From JBFLYN01 sp040756655 (GTDB taxonomy: Bacteria; Bacillota; Sulfobacillia; UBA8153): a stretch of 36,049 nt of DNA. Shown one piece after another: positions 16,480 through 23,388 of the stretch. Position numbers and translations under genes: made by a program. Every line of letters starts with the position of its first letter. The stretch's first letter is position 1. The notes under the pieces are model-generated. The model saw only the letters and a program-made list of their open reading frames with translations. It made no database searches and was not told the DNA's origin. The stretch covers positions 1-36,049 of the forward strand of contig JBFLYN010000035.1 in assembly GCA_040756655.1 (NCBI GenBank), in the 5' to 3' direction.

Positions 16480-16677
16480 GTGGAACCGGCACCTGACGGT
16501 AGTACCTATGCTCTGGTCTATGGTATATACCATGGGGCGCCGGAGTGCCTCCTGCCATCCCGGCCGGAGCGCTCGGGTTCGCCTCGCGAGAGGAGCGAAC
16601 TTGCGTGGAGCGGCAAAACGTTGAACTGGCATCCCGCATCCGGGAACTGCTCGCGTCTGGAGACTATGGGCAGATAA
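16480..16677 (+). CDS. Leader ORF overlapping mgtE (65 aa)
   Basis: This small ORF starts at GTG 16480, eight bases after the best ribosome site of the region (AAGGAGG, 16465-16471). It runs in a different frame through the mgtE start and stops at 16677. The product begins MEPAPDGSTYALVYG. Its first residues alternate acidic and proline residues, as in the E. coli Mg2+-sensing leader peptide MgtL (MEPDPTP). It resembles no protein family otherwise. Translation of it would open a hairpin that covers the mgtE Shine-Dalgarno. It may be a regulatory leader peptide, or simply chance coding in GC-rich DNA behind a good ribosome site. Confidence 0.4.
   Translation: MEPAPDGSTYALVYGIYHGAPECLLPSRPERSGSPRERSELAWSGKTLNWHPASGNCSRLETMGR
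16520..16533. repeat. 14-bp perfect palindrome in the mgtE leader
   Basis: ATGGTATATACCAT is self-complementary with no loop. It lies about 140 bases after the likely transcript start, so it could be a repressor site or chance. Its role is not known. Confidence 0.35.
16577..16600 (+). promoter_or_regulatory. Hairpin hiding the mgtE Shine-Dalgarno
   Basis: GTTCGC (16577-16582) pairs with GCGAAC (16595-16600), and CTC (16583-16585) pairs with GAG (16590-16592) under a GCGA tetraloop, with a two-base GA bulge. The mgtE site AGGAG (16591-16595) lies inside the 3' arm, so it is largely unavailable unless the stem is melted. Confidence 0.5.
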
Positions 16678-17966
16678 CGGAAATCCTCAGCGATCTACAC
16701 CCGGCAGATTTCGTTGAAGTCCTCGAAGAACTCGAACTGACCGATCGCGGTCGAATCCTCACGTTGTTCGACGATGAATTCATCGCCAGCATCTTCGAGA
16801 AAATGGACCACGACCAGGTTGCTCCCATTCTCAGGCTCCTTGGGAGGGACCGGACCGCCCCCATCCTCGAGTCCATGGCCACTGACGACCTGGCTGACCT
16901 TCTTGGCGAACTGCCTAAGGCCGAGGCCAGCCGTCTTCTGGGCATGATGGAGTCGGAAGAGGCCGAGGACGTCCAGGAACTCCTAGAATACGACGAAGAG
17001 ACCGCCGGCGGCATCATGACCACCGAGTATATAGCCCTGGAACAGGACCTCACTGCTTCTGCCGCTACAGACCAGCTGCGCCAGCTGGCCCAGGAGGCGG
17101 AGACAGCATACTACATCTACGTGGTGGACCCAAGCGGTAGGTTGACGGGCGTGGTGTCCCTGCGAGAGCTCATCACCGCACCTGCCGATGCACGGCTTCG
17201 GGACATCATGGAAGCCAACGTGGTGAGCGTCCCTCCCGATACCGACCAAGAAGACGTGGCCCGGCTGGTGGCCAGGTATGACTTGCTTGCCATACCGGTG
17301 GTGGACGGCGCCAACCAACTGCTGGGTATCGTCACCGTAGACGACGTCATCGATGTCATCGAGGAAGAGGCTACTGAGGACATCTACCGCATGGCTGGCA
17401 CCGGTGCCGATGAGTCCGAAGAGCTCATGGCGGGCACCTGGTTGAAGATCCGCCGCAGGCTCCCATGGTTGGCCGTACTGCTGGTTAGCAACTTCCTTTC
17501 GGCCAACGTGATCCAGGGGTTCACCTTGACCCTGGAGCGCATCGTCGCCCTGGCCTACTTCATCCCAGTGCTCATCGATATGGGCGGTAACGTGGGTACC
17601 CAGTCCTTTGCCGTGGTGATCCGCGGACTGAGCACGGGCGAGCTGGATACCCGCCGGCTGTTCAGAATCGTCCTAAGAGAGGCAGAGGTTGGGGTTGTCA
17701 TGGGAGTGATATTCGGTTCAGCCATGGCACTCATCGCCAGCTTCTGGCAGGGCTCTCCCATGCTGGGCCTGGTGGTAGGACTGGCCATGGCCCTTACCTT
17801 GATCACCGCGTCGGTCATCGGGACCTTTGTTCCCTTGTTCTTCGACCGGGTGGGAGTAGACATTGCTGTGGCATCTGGCCCGTTTATCACCACCGTGGTG
17901 GACGTTACCGGGCTTGTGATTTACTTCTGGTTGGCCACCATGTTCATGCAGTACCTGGGTGTGTAG
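16605..17966 (+). CDS. mgtE: Magnesium transporter MgtE
   Basis: This is a Mg2+-selective channel with cytosolic sensing domains. The N domain (residues about 8-120, LHPADFVEVLEELE repeats) is followed by two CBS domains (about 130-250, TTEYIALEQDLTA, VVSLRELI, VDDVIDVIEEE) and a five-helix membrane domain (about 275-453) with PVLIDMGGNVGTQS, the pore motif. The length of 453 residues is normal. GTG 16605 is chosen because the N domain begins MERQNVELASRIREL and AGGAG is nine bases upstream; ATG 16545 has no good site. The known MgtE gates on intracellular Mg2+. Expression may also be controlled through the unusual leader. Confidence 0.94.
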   Translation: MERQNVELASRIRELLASGDYGQITEILSDLHPADFVEVLEELELTDRGRILTLFDDEFIASIFEKMDHDQVAPILRLLGRDRTAPILESMATDDLADLLGELPKAEASRLLGMMESEEAEDVQELLEYDEETAGGIMTTEYIALEQDLTASAATDQLRQLAQEAETAYYIYVVDPSGRLTGVVSLRELITAPADARLRDIMEANVVSVPPDTDQEDVARLVARYDLLAIPVVDGANQLLGIVTVDDVIDVIEEEATEDIYRMAGTGADESEELMAGTWLKIRRRLPWLAVLLVSNFLSANVIQGFTLTLERIVALAYFIPVLIDMGGNVGTQSFAVVIRGLSTGELDTRRLFRIVLREAEVGVVMGVIFGSAMALIASFWQGSPMLGLVVGLAMALTLITASVIGTFVPLFFDRVGVDIAVASGPFITTVVDVTGLVIYFWLATMFMQYLGV

Positions 17967-17975
17967 TATATATAC
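17966..17975. repeat. AT-rich 10-bp palindrome after mgtE
   Basis: GTATATATAC overlaps the last base of the mgtE stop codon. It shares a GTATA half-site with the leader palindrome at 16520. It could serve as a -10 region for recO, but no matching -35 is seen. Confidence 0.25.
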
Positions 17976-18006
17976 CGGTGCTGGCTGGAAAGCATAGTTA
18001 GGGAAA

Positions 18007-18771
18007 GTGGCAAAGGTGCGCTATTACAGGAGCGAAGGCCTGGTAATACGGACGCATGACCTCCGCGAGGCGGACCGCATCGTCACCGTGCTTACCCCAG
18101 GGGAAGGCAAGGTGGGGGCAGTGGCCAAGGGGGTCAGGCGGCCCCAGAGCAAGCTAGCCGCCAGCGTCCAGCCGTTCACCCGGGCCAACTTCATGTTCTA
18201 CCGGGGCCGGGGCCTTGACACCATTACCCAAGCTGAAGTGGTGGATTCCTTCCGGGCCCTGCGTCAGGATCTGGACCGGCTGGCCTTTGCGGCCTATGCC
18301 GCCGAGCTAGCCGGCGAAGTGGCCAGGGAGCGCGACCCGGCGCCCGAATTATACATCCTGCTGGTCTCCACCCTGGAAGCGCTGGCCGCTGCAGCCCAGG
18401 AAGCGCTGGAGACTGTCGCCAGGCGCTACGAACTAGGGCTCTTGGATGTGGCCGGGTACAGGCCGGAGCTGGAAGCGTGCGCCGGGTGTGGGCAAACCCA
18501 GGGCCGGCTCCTGTTCTCTCCGGCAGCCGGAGGTCTGGTTTGCCCGGCTTGTGCAGGAGCCCAGGGAGGAATGGAGATGGATGCCGGGACGCTGGCCAGC
18601 ATGAAGGCGTTATTACGGCTGGCCCCGGGCCGGGTACAGGTGCTCAGGCTCAGTGATCATACAGCGCAGAGCATCGCAAAGCTCACGGAAGCCTGCATCA
18701 TCTACCGGTTAGAGCGCCGGCCACGGTCACTGGATGCCCTGGCAGAACTGAGGAAATTGCGGGCAAAGTGA
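18007..18771 (+). CDS. recO: DNA repair protein RecO
   Basis: RecO anneals single-stranded DNA and loads RecA with RecR. The N-terminal OB fold starts YYRSEGLVIRTHDLREADRIV, followed by GAVAKGVRRPQSKLA. A four-Cys zinc site is intact: Cys158, Cys161, Cys179 and Cys182 (CAGCGQ and LVCPACA). Length is 254 residues. The start is GTG 18007; GTG 18016 is an alternative that also leaves the whole OB fold. The ribosome site (AGGGA) is weak for both. It follows mgtE by 40 bases, and era-recO proximity is common in Firmicutes. Confidence 0.93.
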   Translation: MAKVRYYRSEGLVIRTHDLREADRIVTVLTPGEGKVGAVAKGVRRPQSKLAASVQPFTRANFMFYRGRGLDTITQAEVVDSFRALRQDLDRLAFAAYAAELAGEVARERDPAPELYILLVSTLEALAAAAQEALETVARRYELGLLDVAGYRPELEACAGCGQTQGRLLFSPAAGGLVCPACAGAQGGMEMDAGTLASMKALLRLAPGRVQVLRLSDHTAQSIAKLTEACIIYRLERRPRSLDALAELRKLRAK

Positions 18772-18781
18772 GGTAGGTTGT

Positions 18782-19222
18782 ATGGACATCACTCTAGAGA
18801 AGATCGACGTGATCAGGGAAAGGACGGGCGCCAGCTACCGGGAGGCCCGGGGATTACTGGAGGCAGCTGGCGGCGACGTGGTGGATGCGCTCATTGCCTA
18901 TGAAGAGGCCAGGGAAGAGCGAACGTGGCGCGAGAGGATCAACGTCAGTGGCAACGAACTCGTGGGCAAGGTCAAGGAGCTGTTGCACCAGGGAAACGTC
19001 ACCAAGATCGTGGTAAAGCAAGGCGAGGAGACCGTCTTGCAGTTTCCCGTTACCATCGGCGCCCTGGGTACGCTGGTGGCTCCCTGGCTGGCGGTGCTGG
19101 GGGTGGTCGGCGCCCTGGTGACCCGTTCCACCGTTGAAGTGGAGCGCCGGGGAGCGGCTCCTCCTGAGGCCGTGGTAGAGGTGGAGTACGAAACCGACGT
19201 CCAACCCCATGTTGACAACTAG
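18782..19222 (+). CDS. UBA-like plus DUF4342 protein
   Basis: This 146-residue protein has an N-terminal UBA/EF-Ts-like helical motif (residues about 1-42, IDVIRERTGASYREARGLLE then GGDVVDALIAYEE), then a DUF4342 region with FPVTIGALGTLVAPWLAVLG, which forms a membrane hairpin or helix. Such proteins are common in Clostridia near recO and glyQS, with no known function. The start is ATG 18782 after GAGGTAGG. The glyQS promoter overlaps its 3' end. It is separate from the glyQS transcript. Confidence 0.82.
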   Translation: MDITLEKIDVIRERTGASYREARGLLEAAGGDVVDALIAYEEAREERTWRERINVSGNELVGKVKELLHQGNVTKIVVKQGEETVLQFPVTIGALGTLVAPWLAVLGVVGALVTRSTVEVERRGAAPPEAVVEVEYETDVQPHVDN

Positions 19223-19240
19223 CTTTGGGTCTGGTACATT
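19212..19240 (+). promoter_or_regulatory. SigA promoter of the glyQS operon
   Basis: TTGACA at 19212-19217 and TACATT at 19235-19240 are separated by 17 bases. Transcription should begin near 19247, just before the T-box stem I. Confidence 0.8.
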
Positions 19241-19246
19241 ACGGTT

Positions 19247-19458
19247 AAAGCAGGCCATGATGAAGAAGAGTACCCGGGATAGCTGGACCGCCTAAGAGAG
19301 CCGGCGGCTGGTGCAAGCTGGCGCGGTGCCCGGGGAACGGCGCTTCTGAGCCTGATCTCAATGGAGTGGGCAGCGGTAAGGCCGTTGTCAACCAGGGTGG
19401 AACCGCGGGATGTCCTCCCGTCCCTGGCGTCTTTGCGCCGGGGACGGGAGTCTTGTTT
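19247..19458 (+). promoter_or_regulatory. T-box riboswitch, glycine specific
   Basis: T-box leaders sense uncharged tRNA and allow transcription of synthetase genes. The conserved AGGGTGGAACCGCG occurs at 19394-19407. Stem I is closed by CAGGC (19251-19255) with GCCTG (19350-19354). The specifier loop contains GGAACGGC, and the GGC at 19339-19341 is a glycine codon, which matches the downstream glyQS. The terminator stem is CTCCCGTCCC (19415-19424) with GGGACGGGAG (19441-19450), continuing inward through GGCG/CGCC, with a T-containing tail (TCTTGTTT). The 5' half overlaps the antiterminator region. I am confident in the class and specificity. Confidence 0.95.
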
Positions 19459-19473
19459 AAGGAGGTGCAAGTC

Positions 19474-20361
19474 GTGACACTGCAAGAGATCATCTTTGCG
19501 CTGGGCAAGTTCTGGGCCGGCCAGGGCTGTCTACTGGAGCAGCCGTACGACGTGGAAAAGGGGGCCGGCACCATGAACCCGGCCACCTTTTTCCGGGCGC
19601 TGGGGCCTGAGCCCTGGCGGGTGGCCTACGTGGAACCGTCCCGCCGCCCGGCCGACGGCAGGTACGGAGAAAACCCCAACCGCCTTTACCGCCACTTCCA
19701 GTTCCAGGTGGTCTTGAAGCCGTCGCCCCCGGACATCCAGGAGCTGTACCTGGCAAGCCTGGGCGCCATCGGCATTGATGCGGAAAAGCACGATATCAGG
19801 TTCGTTGAGGACAACTGGGAAGCTCCCACCCTGGCCGCATGGGGCCTGGGCTGGGAGGTGTGGCTGGACGGCATGGAGATCACCCAGTTCACATACTTCC
19901 AGCAGATCGGAGGCATGGACTGCCGCCCGGTACCTGTTGAGATTACCTACGGGCTGGAACGGCTGGCCGGCTACATCCAAGACCGGGACAACGTCTTTGA
20001 CGTCCAGGTGGGCGCCGGGCTCACGTACGGGGACACCAGTTTCCGTTTTGAGGTGGAGCAGTCCCGGTATTCCTTTGAAGAAGCCGACATCAAGCTCCTG
20101 GTGTCGCTCTTTGATGGCTATGAGGGGGAAGCCCGTCGCATCCTGGAACGCCAACTGGTGCTGCCGGCCTACGAGTATGCCCTCAAGTGCTCGCACGTGT
20201 TCAACCTCCTGGAAGCCAGGGGAGCCATCAGCGTATCCGAGCGCACCGCCTACCTGGGCCGGGTGCGTGCGCTGGCCAGGGCCTGTGCCCGGGCCTTCCT
20301 GGAGCAACGAAAGAACCTCGGCTTTCCCTTGCTGCAAGAAAAGGGCGGTGACAGTGCATGA
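19474..20361 (+). CDS. glyQ: Glycyl-tRNA synthetase alpha subunit
   Basis: This is the catalytic subunit of the alpha2-beta2 glycyl-tRNA synthetase, which charges tRNA-Gly. The class II features seen are FWAGQGCLLEQPYDVEKGAGTMNP, then VEPSRRPADGRYGENPNR, then GLGWEVWLDGMEITQFTYFQQ and ITYGLERLAGYIQ. Length is 295 residues. GTG 19474 is chosen: AAGGAGGTG is six bases upstream and the family starts TLQEIIFALGKFW. The frame extends back into the T-box but is not coding there. The stop overlaps the glyS start (ATGA), so the subunits are made together. Confidence 0.97.
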   Translation: MTLQEIIFALGKFWAGQGCLLEQPYDVEKGAGTMNPATFFRALGPEPWRVAYVEPSRRPADGRYGENPNRLYRHFQFQVVLKPSPPDIQELYLASLGAIGIDAEKHDIRFVEDNWEAPTLAAWGLGWEVWLDGMEITQFTYFQQIGGMDCRPVPVEITYGLERLAGYIQDRDNVFDVQVGAGLTYGDTSFRFEVEQSRYSFEEADIKLLVSLFDGYEGEARRILERQLVLPAYEYALKCSHVFNLLEARGAISVSERTAYLGRVRALARACARAFLEQRKNLGFPLLQEKGGDSA

Positions 20362-22442
20362 CCTGCGAAGACCTGCTGCTGGAGATCGGTGTGGAAGAAA
20401 TGCCGGCCCGGTTCTTGGGCCCCACCCTAACGTCGTTGCAGGAGCGGGCCCGCTCGGCCCTACAGGAGGCAAGGCTGGCCTACGAGTCTTTGAGGACTCT
20501 GGGGACTCCCCGCAGGCTTGTGCTTCACGTGGCGGGTCTTATGACATACCAGTCGGCGCTGGAGGAGGAAGTGAGGGGGCCGTCCCGGCAAGCCGCCTAC
20601 GATCCGGCCGGGGCACCCACCCGCGCTGCCCTGGGCTTTGCCAGGAGCCAGGGAGTGCCCGTGGAAGCATTGCAGGTACGGACCACCTCTGCCGGGGAGT
20701 ACGTGTACGCCGTGCGGCGTGACCCGGGCCGCCCGGCCGTAGAGGTCTTGCCGGCCATCTTGCAGCAGGTAGTGAACAGCCTGGAGTTCGCCCGGCCCAT
20801 GCGGTGGGGCAATGCGGATTTCCGCTTCATCCGGCCCATCCGCTGGTTGCTTGCGTTGTACGGTGGGCAGGCGGTGCCACTGGAGGTGGGCGGGGTGGCC
20901 AGCGGCCGCGAAACTTACGGGCACCGTACCATGGCCCCTGGTCCCCACTGGACAGGCAGTGTCCAGGAGTATTTCCGCCTGCTGCCCAGCCTGGGGGTGG
21001 TCTTGGACGGCAACGAGCGTAGGCAGCGTATTGCCGAGCAGGTGCGGGCCATGGCTGCGGCTACGGGCGGGTCTTCACTGGAGGATGATGAACTCCTAGG
21101 CGAGGTCGCCGACTTGGTCGAACACCCGACGGCCTTCGTGGGCTCCTTCGACCGGCGGTACCTGGCCCTGCCCGCACCCGTCCTGGTCACCACCCTCCGG
21201 CACCACCAGCGAGTATTTCCTGTGCGTTCGGCGGGTGGAGGTCTTTTGCCGGTATTCGTGGGTGTGCGCAACGGCGACCAGCGTTACCTGGACGTGGTCC
21301 GGGCTGGGTACGAGCGGGTCATCGGGGCCCGGTTGGCTGATGCGGAGTTTTTTTTCCAGCAAGATACCAAGATCGCCCTGGCAGACCGCCTGCCCGAGCT
21401 GTCCCGGGTCGTATTCATGGAGAACCTGGGAACCTTGCACGATAAGACCCTCCGGGTGCGGCAGCTCTCCCGGGTACTGGCGGCTATGGCCGGGGTGCGG
21501 GAAGGCCCAGCCCAGGTCATTGACCGGGCCGCGCTGTTGTGTAAGGCCGACCTTATCACCGCCATGGTCAGGGAACTCCCCGAACTTCAGGGCATCATGG
21601 GCCGGGAGTACGCAACCCGGTCCGGTGAGGACCCGGCTGTGGCTGAAGCCATATACGAGCACTATCTCCCCCGTACGGCCGATGACGGGTTGCCGGGGCA
21701 ATTGCCCGGCATGCTGGTGGGGCTAGCCGACCGTCTGGACACCCTGGCTGGCTGCTTCGGCCTGGGGATCCAGCCTACCGGTTCCCAGGATCCCTACGGC
21801 TTGCGCAGGCAGGCCCTGGGGGTGGCCCTGCTCCTTTGGAACTCCGAACTGCACCTGGACCTGGAACAAGCTGTCAGTCGGGCCGTGGCCGGGCAACCCC
21901 TGGACTTAGAAAACCCTGGTGCGGTGTCCCAGTCGGTCCTGGAGTTCATTGTTGGGCGCATCCGAACTCTGTTTACCGACGCCGGGGTCCGGCAGGATGT
22001 GGTGGATGCAGTTATCGCCGCCGGGGCCAGGGAAGTGCCGGATGCGTGGCGCCGGTCCACGGTGCTGGCGGAATTCGCCAGGAAGGAGGAGTTTGAGGCA
22101 CTCATGACCGGGTACCGGCGGGTGGCCAACCTGGCCGGCCGTGCCACGGGCCAGCGGCCCGATGCCACCGTCTTGAAGGAGGCCGCCGAACGCGAGCTCC
22201 TCCGCGCTTTGTCGGACACCGCCCGCAAGGTAAAAGGTCGTCTGGAAGCCCGGGACTACCAGGGATACCTCAAACTACTTGCCGGTCTCAAGCCACACAT
22301 CGATAGGTTTCTCGATGATGTGCTGGTGCTGGCTGAAGACGAGACGCTGCGGGCCAGCCGGCTGGCGCTCTTGGCTTGGACGCTGGAACTGTTCAGCGGC
22401 ATGGCCGACTTGCGCCTGCTGCAGCCTGTCCCGCCGGGGTGA
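20358..22442 (+). CDS. glyS: Glycyl-tRNA synthetase beta subunit
   Basis: The beta subunit binds tRNA and carries an HD-like domain. The N-terminus DLLLEIGVEEMPARFL, the central LADAEFFFQQDTKIAL and the C-terminal anticodon-binding region (YRRVANLAGRA, LEARDYQGYLKLLAGLK) are the standard features. Length is 694 residues, as expected. It starts at ATG 20358, overlapping the glyQ stop, under the same T-box. A terminator follows 54 bases after the stop. Confidence 0.97.
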   Translation: MTCEDLLLEIGVEEMPARFLGPTLTSLQERARSALQEARLAYESLRTLGTPRRLVLHVAGLMTYQSALEEEVRGPSRQAAYDPAGAPTRAALGFARSQGVPVEALQVRTTSAGEYVYAVRRDPGRPAVEVLPAILQQVVNSLEFARPMRWGNADFRFIRPIRWLLALYGGQAVPLEVGGVASGRETYGHRTMAPGPHWTGSVQEYFRLLPSLGVVLDGNERRQRIAEQVRAMAAATGGSSLEDDELLGEVADLVEHPTAFVGSFDRRYLALPAPVLVTTLRHHQRVFPVRSAGGGLLPVFVGVRNGDQRYLDVVRAGYERVIGARLADAEFFFQQDTKIALADRLPELSRVVFMENLGTLHDKTLRVRQLSRVLAAMAGVREGPAQVIDRAALLCKADLITAMVRELPELQGIMGREYATRSGEDPAVAEAIYEHYLPRTADDGLPGQLPGMLVGLADRLDTLAGCFGLGIQPTGSQDPYGLRRQALGVALLLWNSELHLDLEQAVSRAVAGQPLDLENPGAVSQSVLEFIVGRIRTLFTDAGVRQDVVDAVIAAGAREVPDAWRRSTVLAEFARKEEFEALMTGYRRVANLAGRATGQRPDATVLKEAAERELLRALSDTARKVKGRLEARDYQGYLKLLAGLKPHIDRFLDDVLVLAEDETLRASRLALLAWTLELFSGMADLRLLQPVPPG

Positions 22443-22495
22443 GATCCGGGTGCAGGCAGGAAACGCCCGGGCCGAGGAGTAATATAAGAGGGGGT

Positions 22496-22530
22496 AGGTG
22501 CCGTACGTGGCGCCTGGTTTGTTCTTTGTT
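22496..22530 (+). terminator. Terminator after glyS
   Basis: AGGTGCC (22496-22502) and GGCGCCT (22509-22515) form a 7-bp stem, with one G-T pair and a six-base loop. A T-rich tail (TTTGTTCTTTGTTTG) follows. ppsR begins soon after. Confidence 0.7.
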
Positions 22531-22554
22531 TGAAACGGAGAGGGGGGACGGAAC

Positions 22555-23388
22555 ATCAGCCAGCGACCGGAAAAGCCGGTGGTTTTCGTTGTGTCGGATT
22601 CCATTGGCGAAACAGCGGAACTCGTAACCAGGGCCGCTGCATCTCAGTTCAATGCCGGGGGTATAGAGTTCCGACGCATTCCCCACGTGCACGATCGCGA
22701 TGCCATCCGCCAGGTGGTGGAACAGGCCCGGGGTGTGCGGTCGATCATCGTCTTCACCCTGATCCTTCCAGAGCTGCGGGCGTTTCTTTGGGAAGAGGCC
22801 CAGCGTCAGGGAGTCTCCGTCGTGGATATCATGGGTCCGATGATGGCAGCTCTAGGTAACCTCACCTACACAGAGCCCAAGCTCAAGCCGGGGTTGGTCC
22901 ACCGCATGGACGAAGAGTACTTTCGCCGGATAGAAGCGGTGGAGTTTGCAGTAAAGCACGATGATGGCAAAGCCCCTCGGGGCATGGCCATGGCCGATGT
23001 CGTCCTTATAGGCGTTTCCCGCACCTCCAAGACCCCGCTAAGCCTCTACTTGGCCCAGCGGTGCTACCGGGTGGCCAATCTCCCCTTGGTACCGGAGATG
23101 CCCCCACCCGAGGAGCTCTGGGTGCTGCCCCGGGGGAAGGTCATCGGGCTGACCATTCAGTCAGAAAGCCTGGTACGCATCCGCAAGGAGCGGTTGAAGT
23201 CCATGGGCCTAGACGTGGTGGCTGCCTATGCCGATCACGATCGCATCCTGCGCGAGCTGGACTATGCCCGCGCGGTCTTTGGGCGCTTGCGCTGCCCGGT
23301 CGTGGATGTGACCGATCGGGCCATCGAAGAGACTGCCAGTCACATCATACAGATAACCAGTGCCAGGAGGGGAGTCGACGGTGAATAA
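22555..23388 (+). CDS. ppsR: PPDK regulatory kinase/phosphotransferase PpsR
   Basis: This DUF299 enzyme switches pyruvate,phosphate dikinase off with ADP and on with phosphate. It shows VVFVVSDSIGETAELVTRAA, the P-loop-like GVSRTSKTPLS and the C-terminal PVVDVTDRAIEETA. It is the first gene before ppdK, with an 8-base overlap, so the pair is certain. The start is odd. No ATG, GTG or TTG lies in frame between the stop at 22531 and GTG 22579. GTG 22579 would begin almost on the first beta strand and has a weak ribosome site. An ATC codon at 22555 sits six bases after AGAGGGGGGA and adds eight residues (ISQRPEKP). I give the longer form as the more family-like reading. Confidence 0.85.
   Translation: MSQRPEKPVVFVVSDSIGETAELVTRAAASQFNAGGIEFRRIPHVHDRDAIRQVVEQARGVRSIIVFTLILPELRAFLWEEAQRQGVSVVDIMGPMMAALGNLTYTEPKLKPGLVHRMDEEYFRRIEAVEFAVKHDDGKAPRGMAMADVVLIGVSRTSKTPLSLYLAQRCYRVANLPLVPEMPPPEELWVLPRGKVIGLTIQSESLVRIRKERLKSMGLDVVAAYADHDRILRELDYARAVFGRLRCPVVDVTDRAIEETASHIIQITSARRGVDGE

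Noticed and set aside
16375..16604. M-box (ykoK) Mg2+ riboswitch before mgtE
   Set aside because: I looked for the conserved M-box sequence blocks and did not see them; only a covariance search could settle it.
19531..20472. 313-codon minus-strand ORF over glyQ
   Set aside because: It is antisense to a certain gene and has no recognisable motif.
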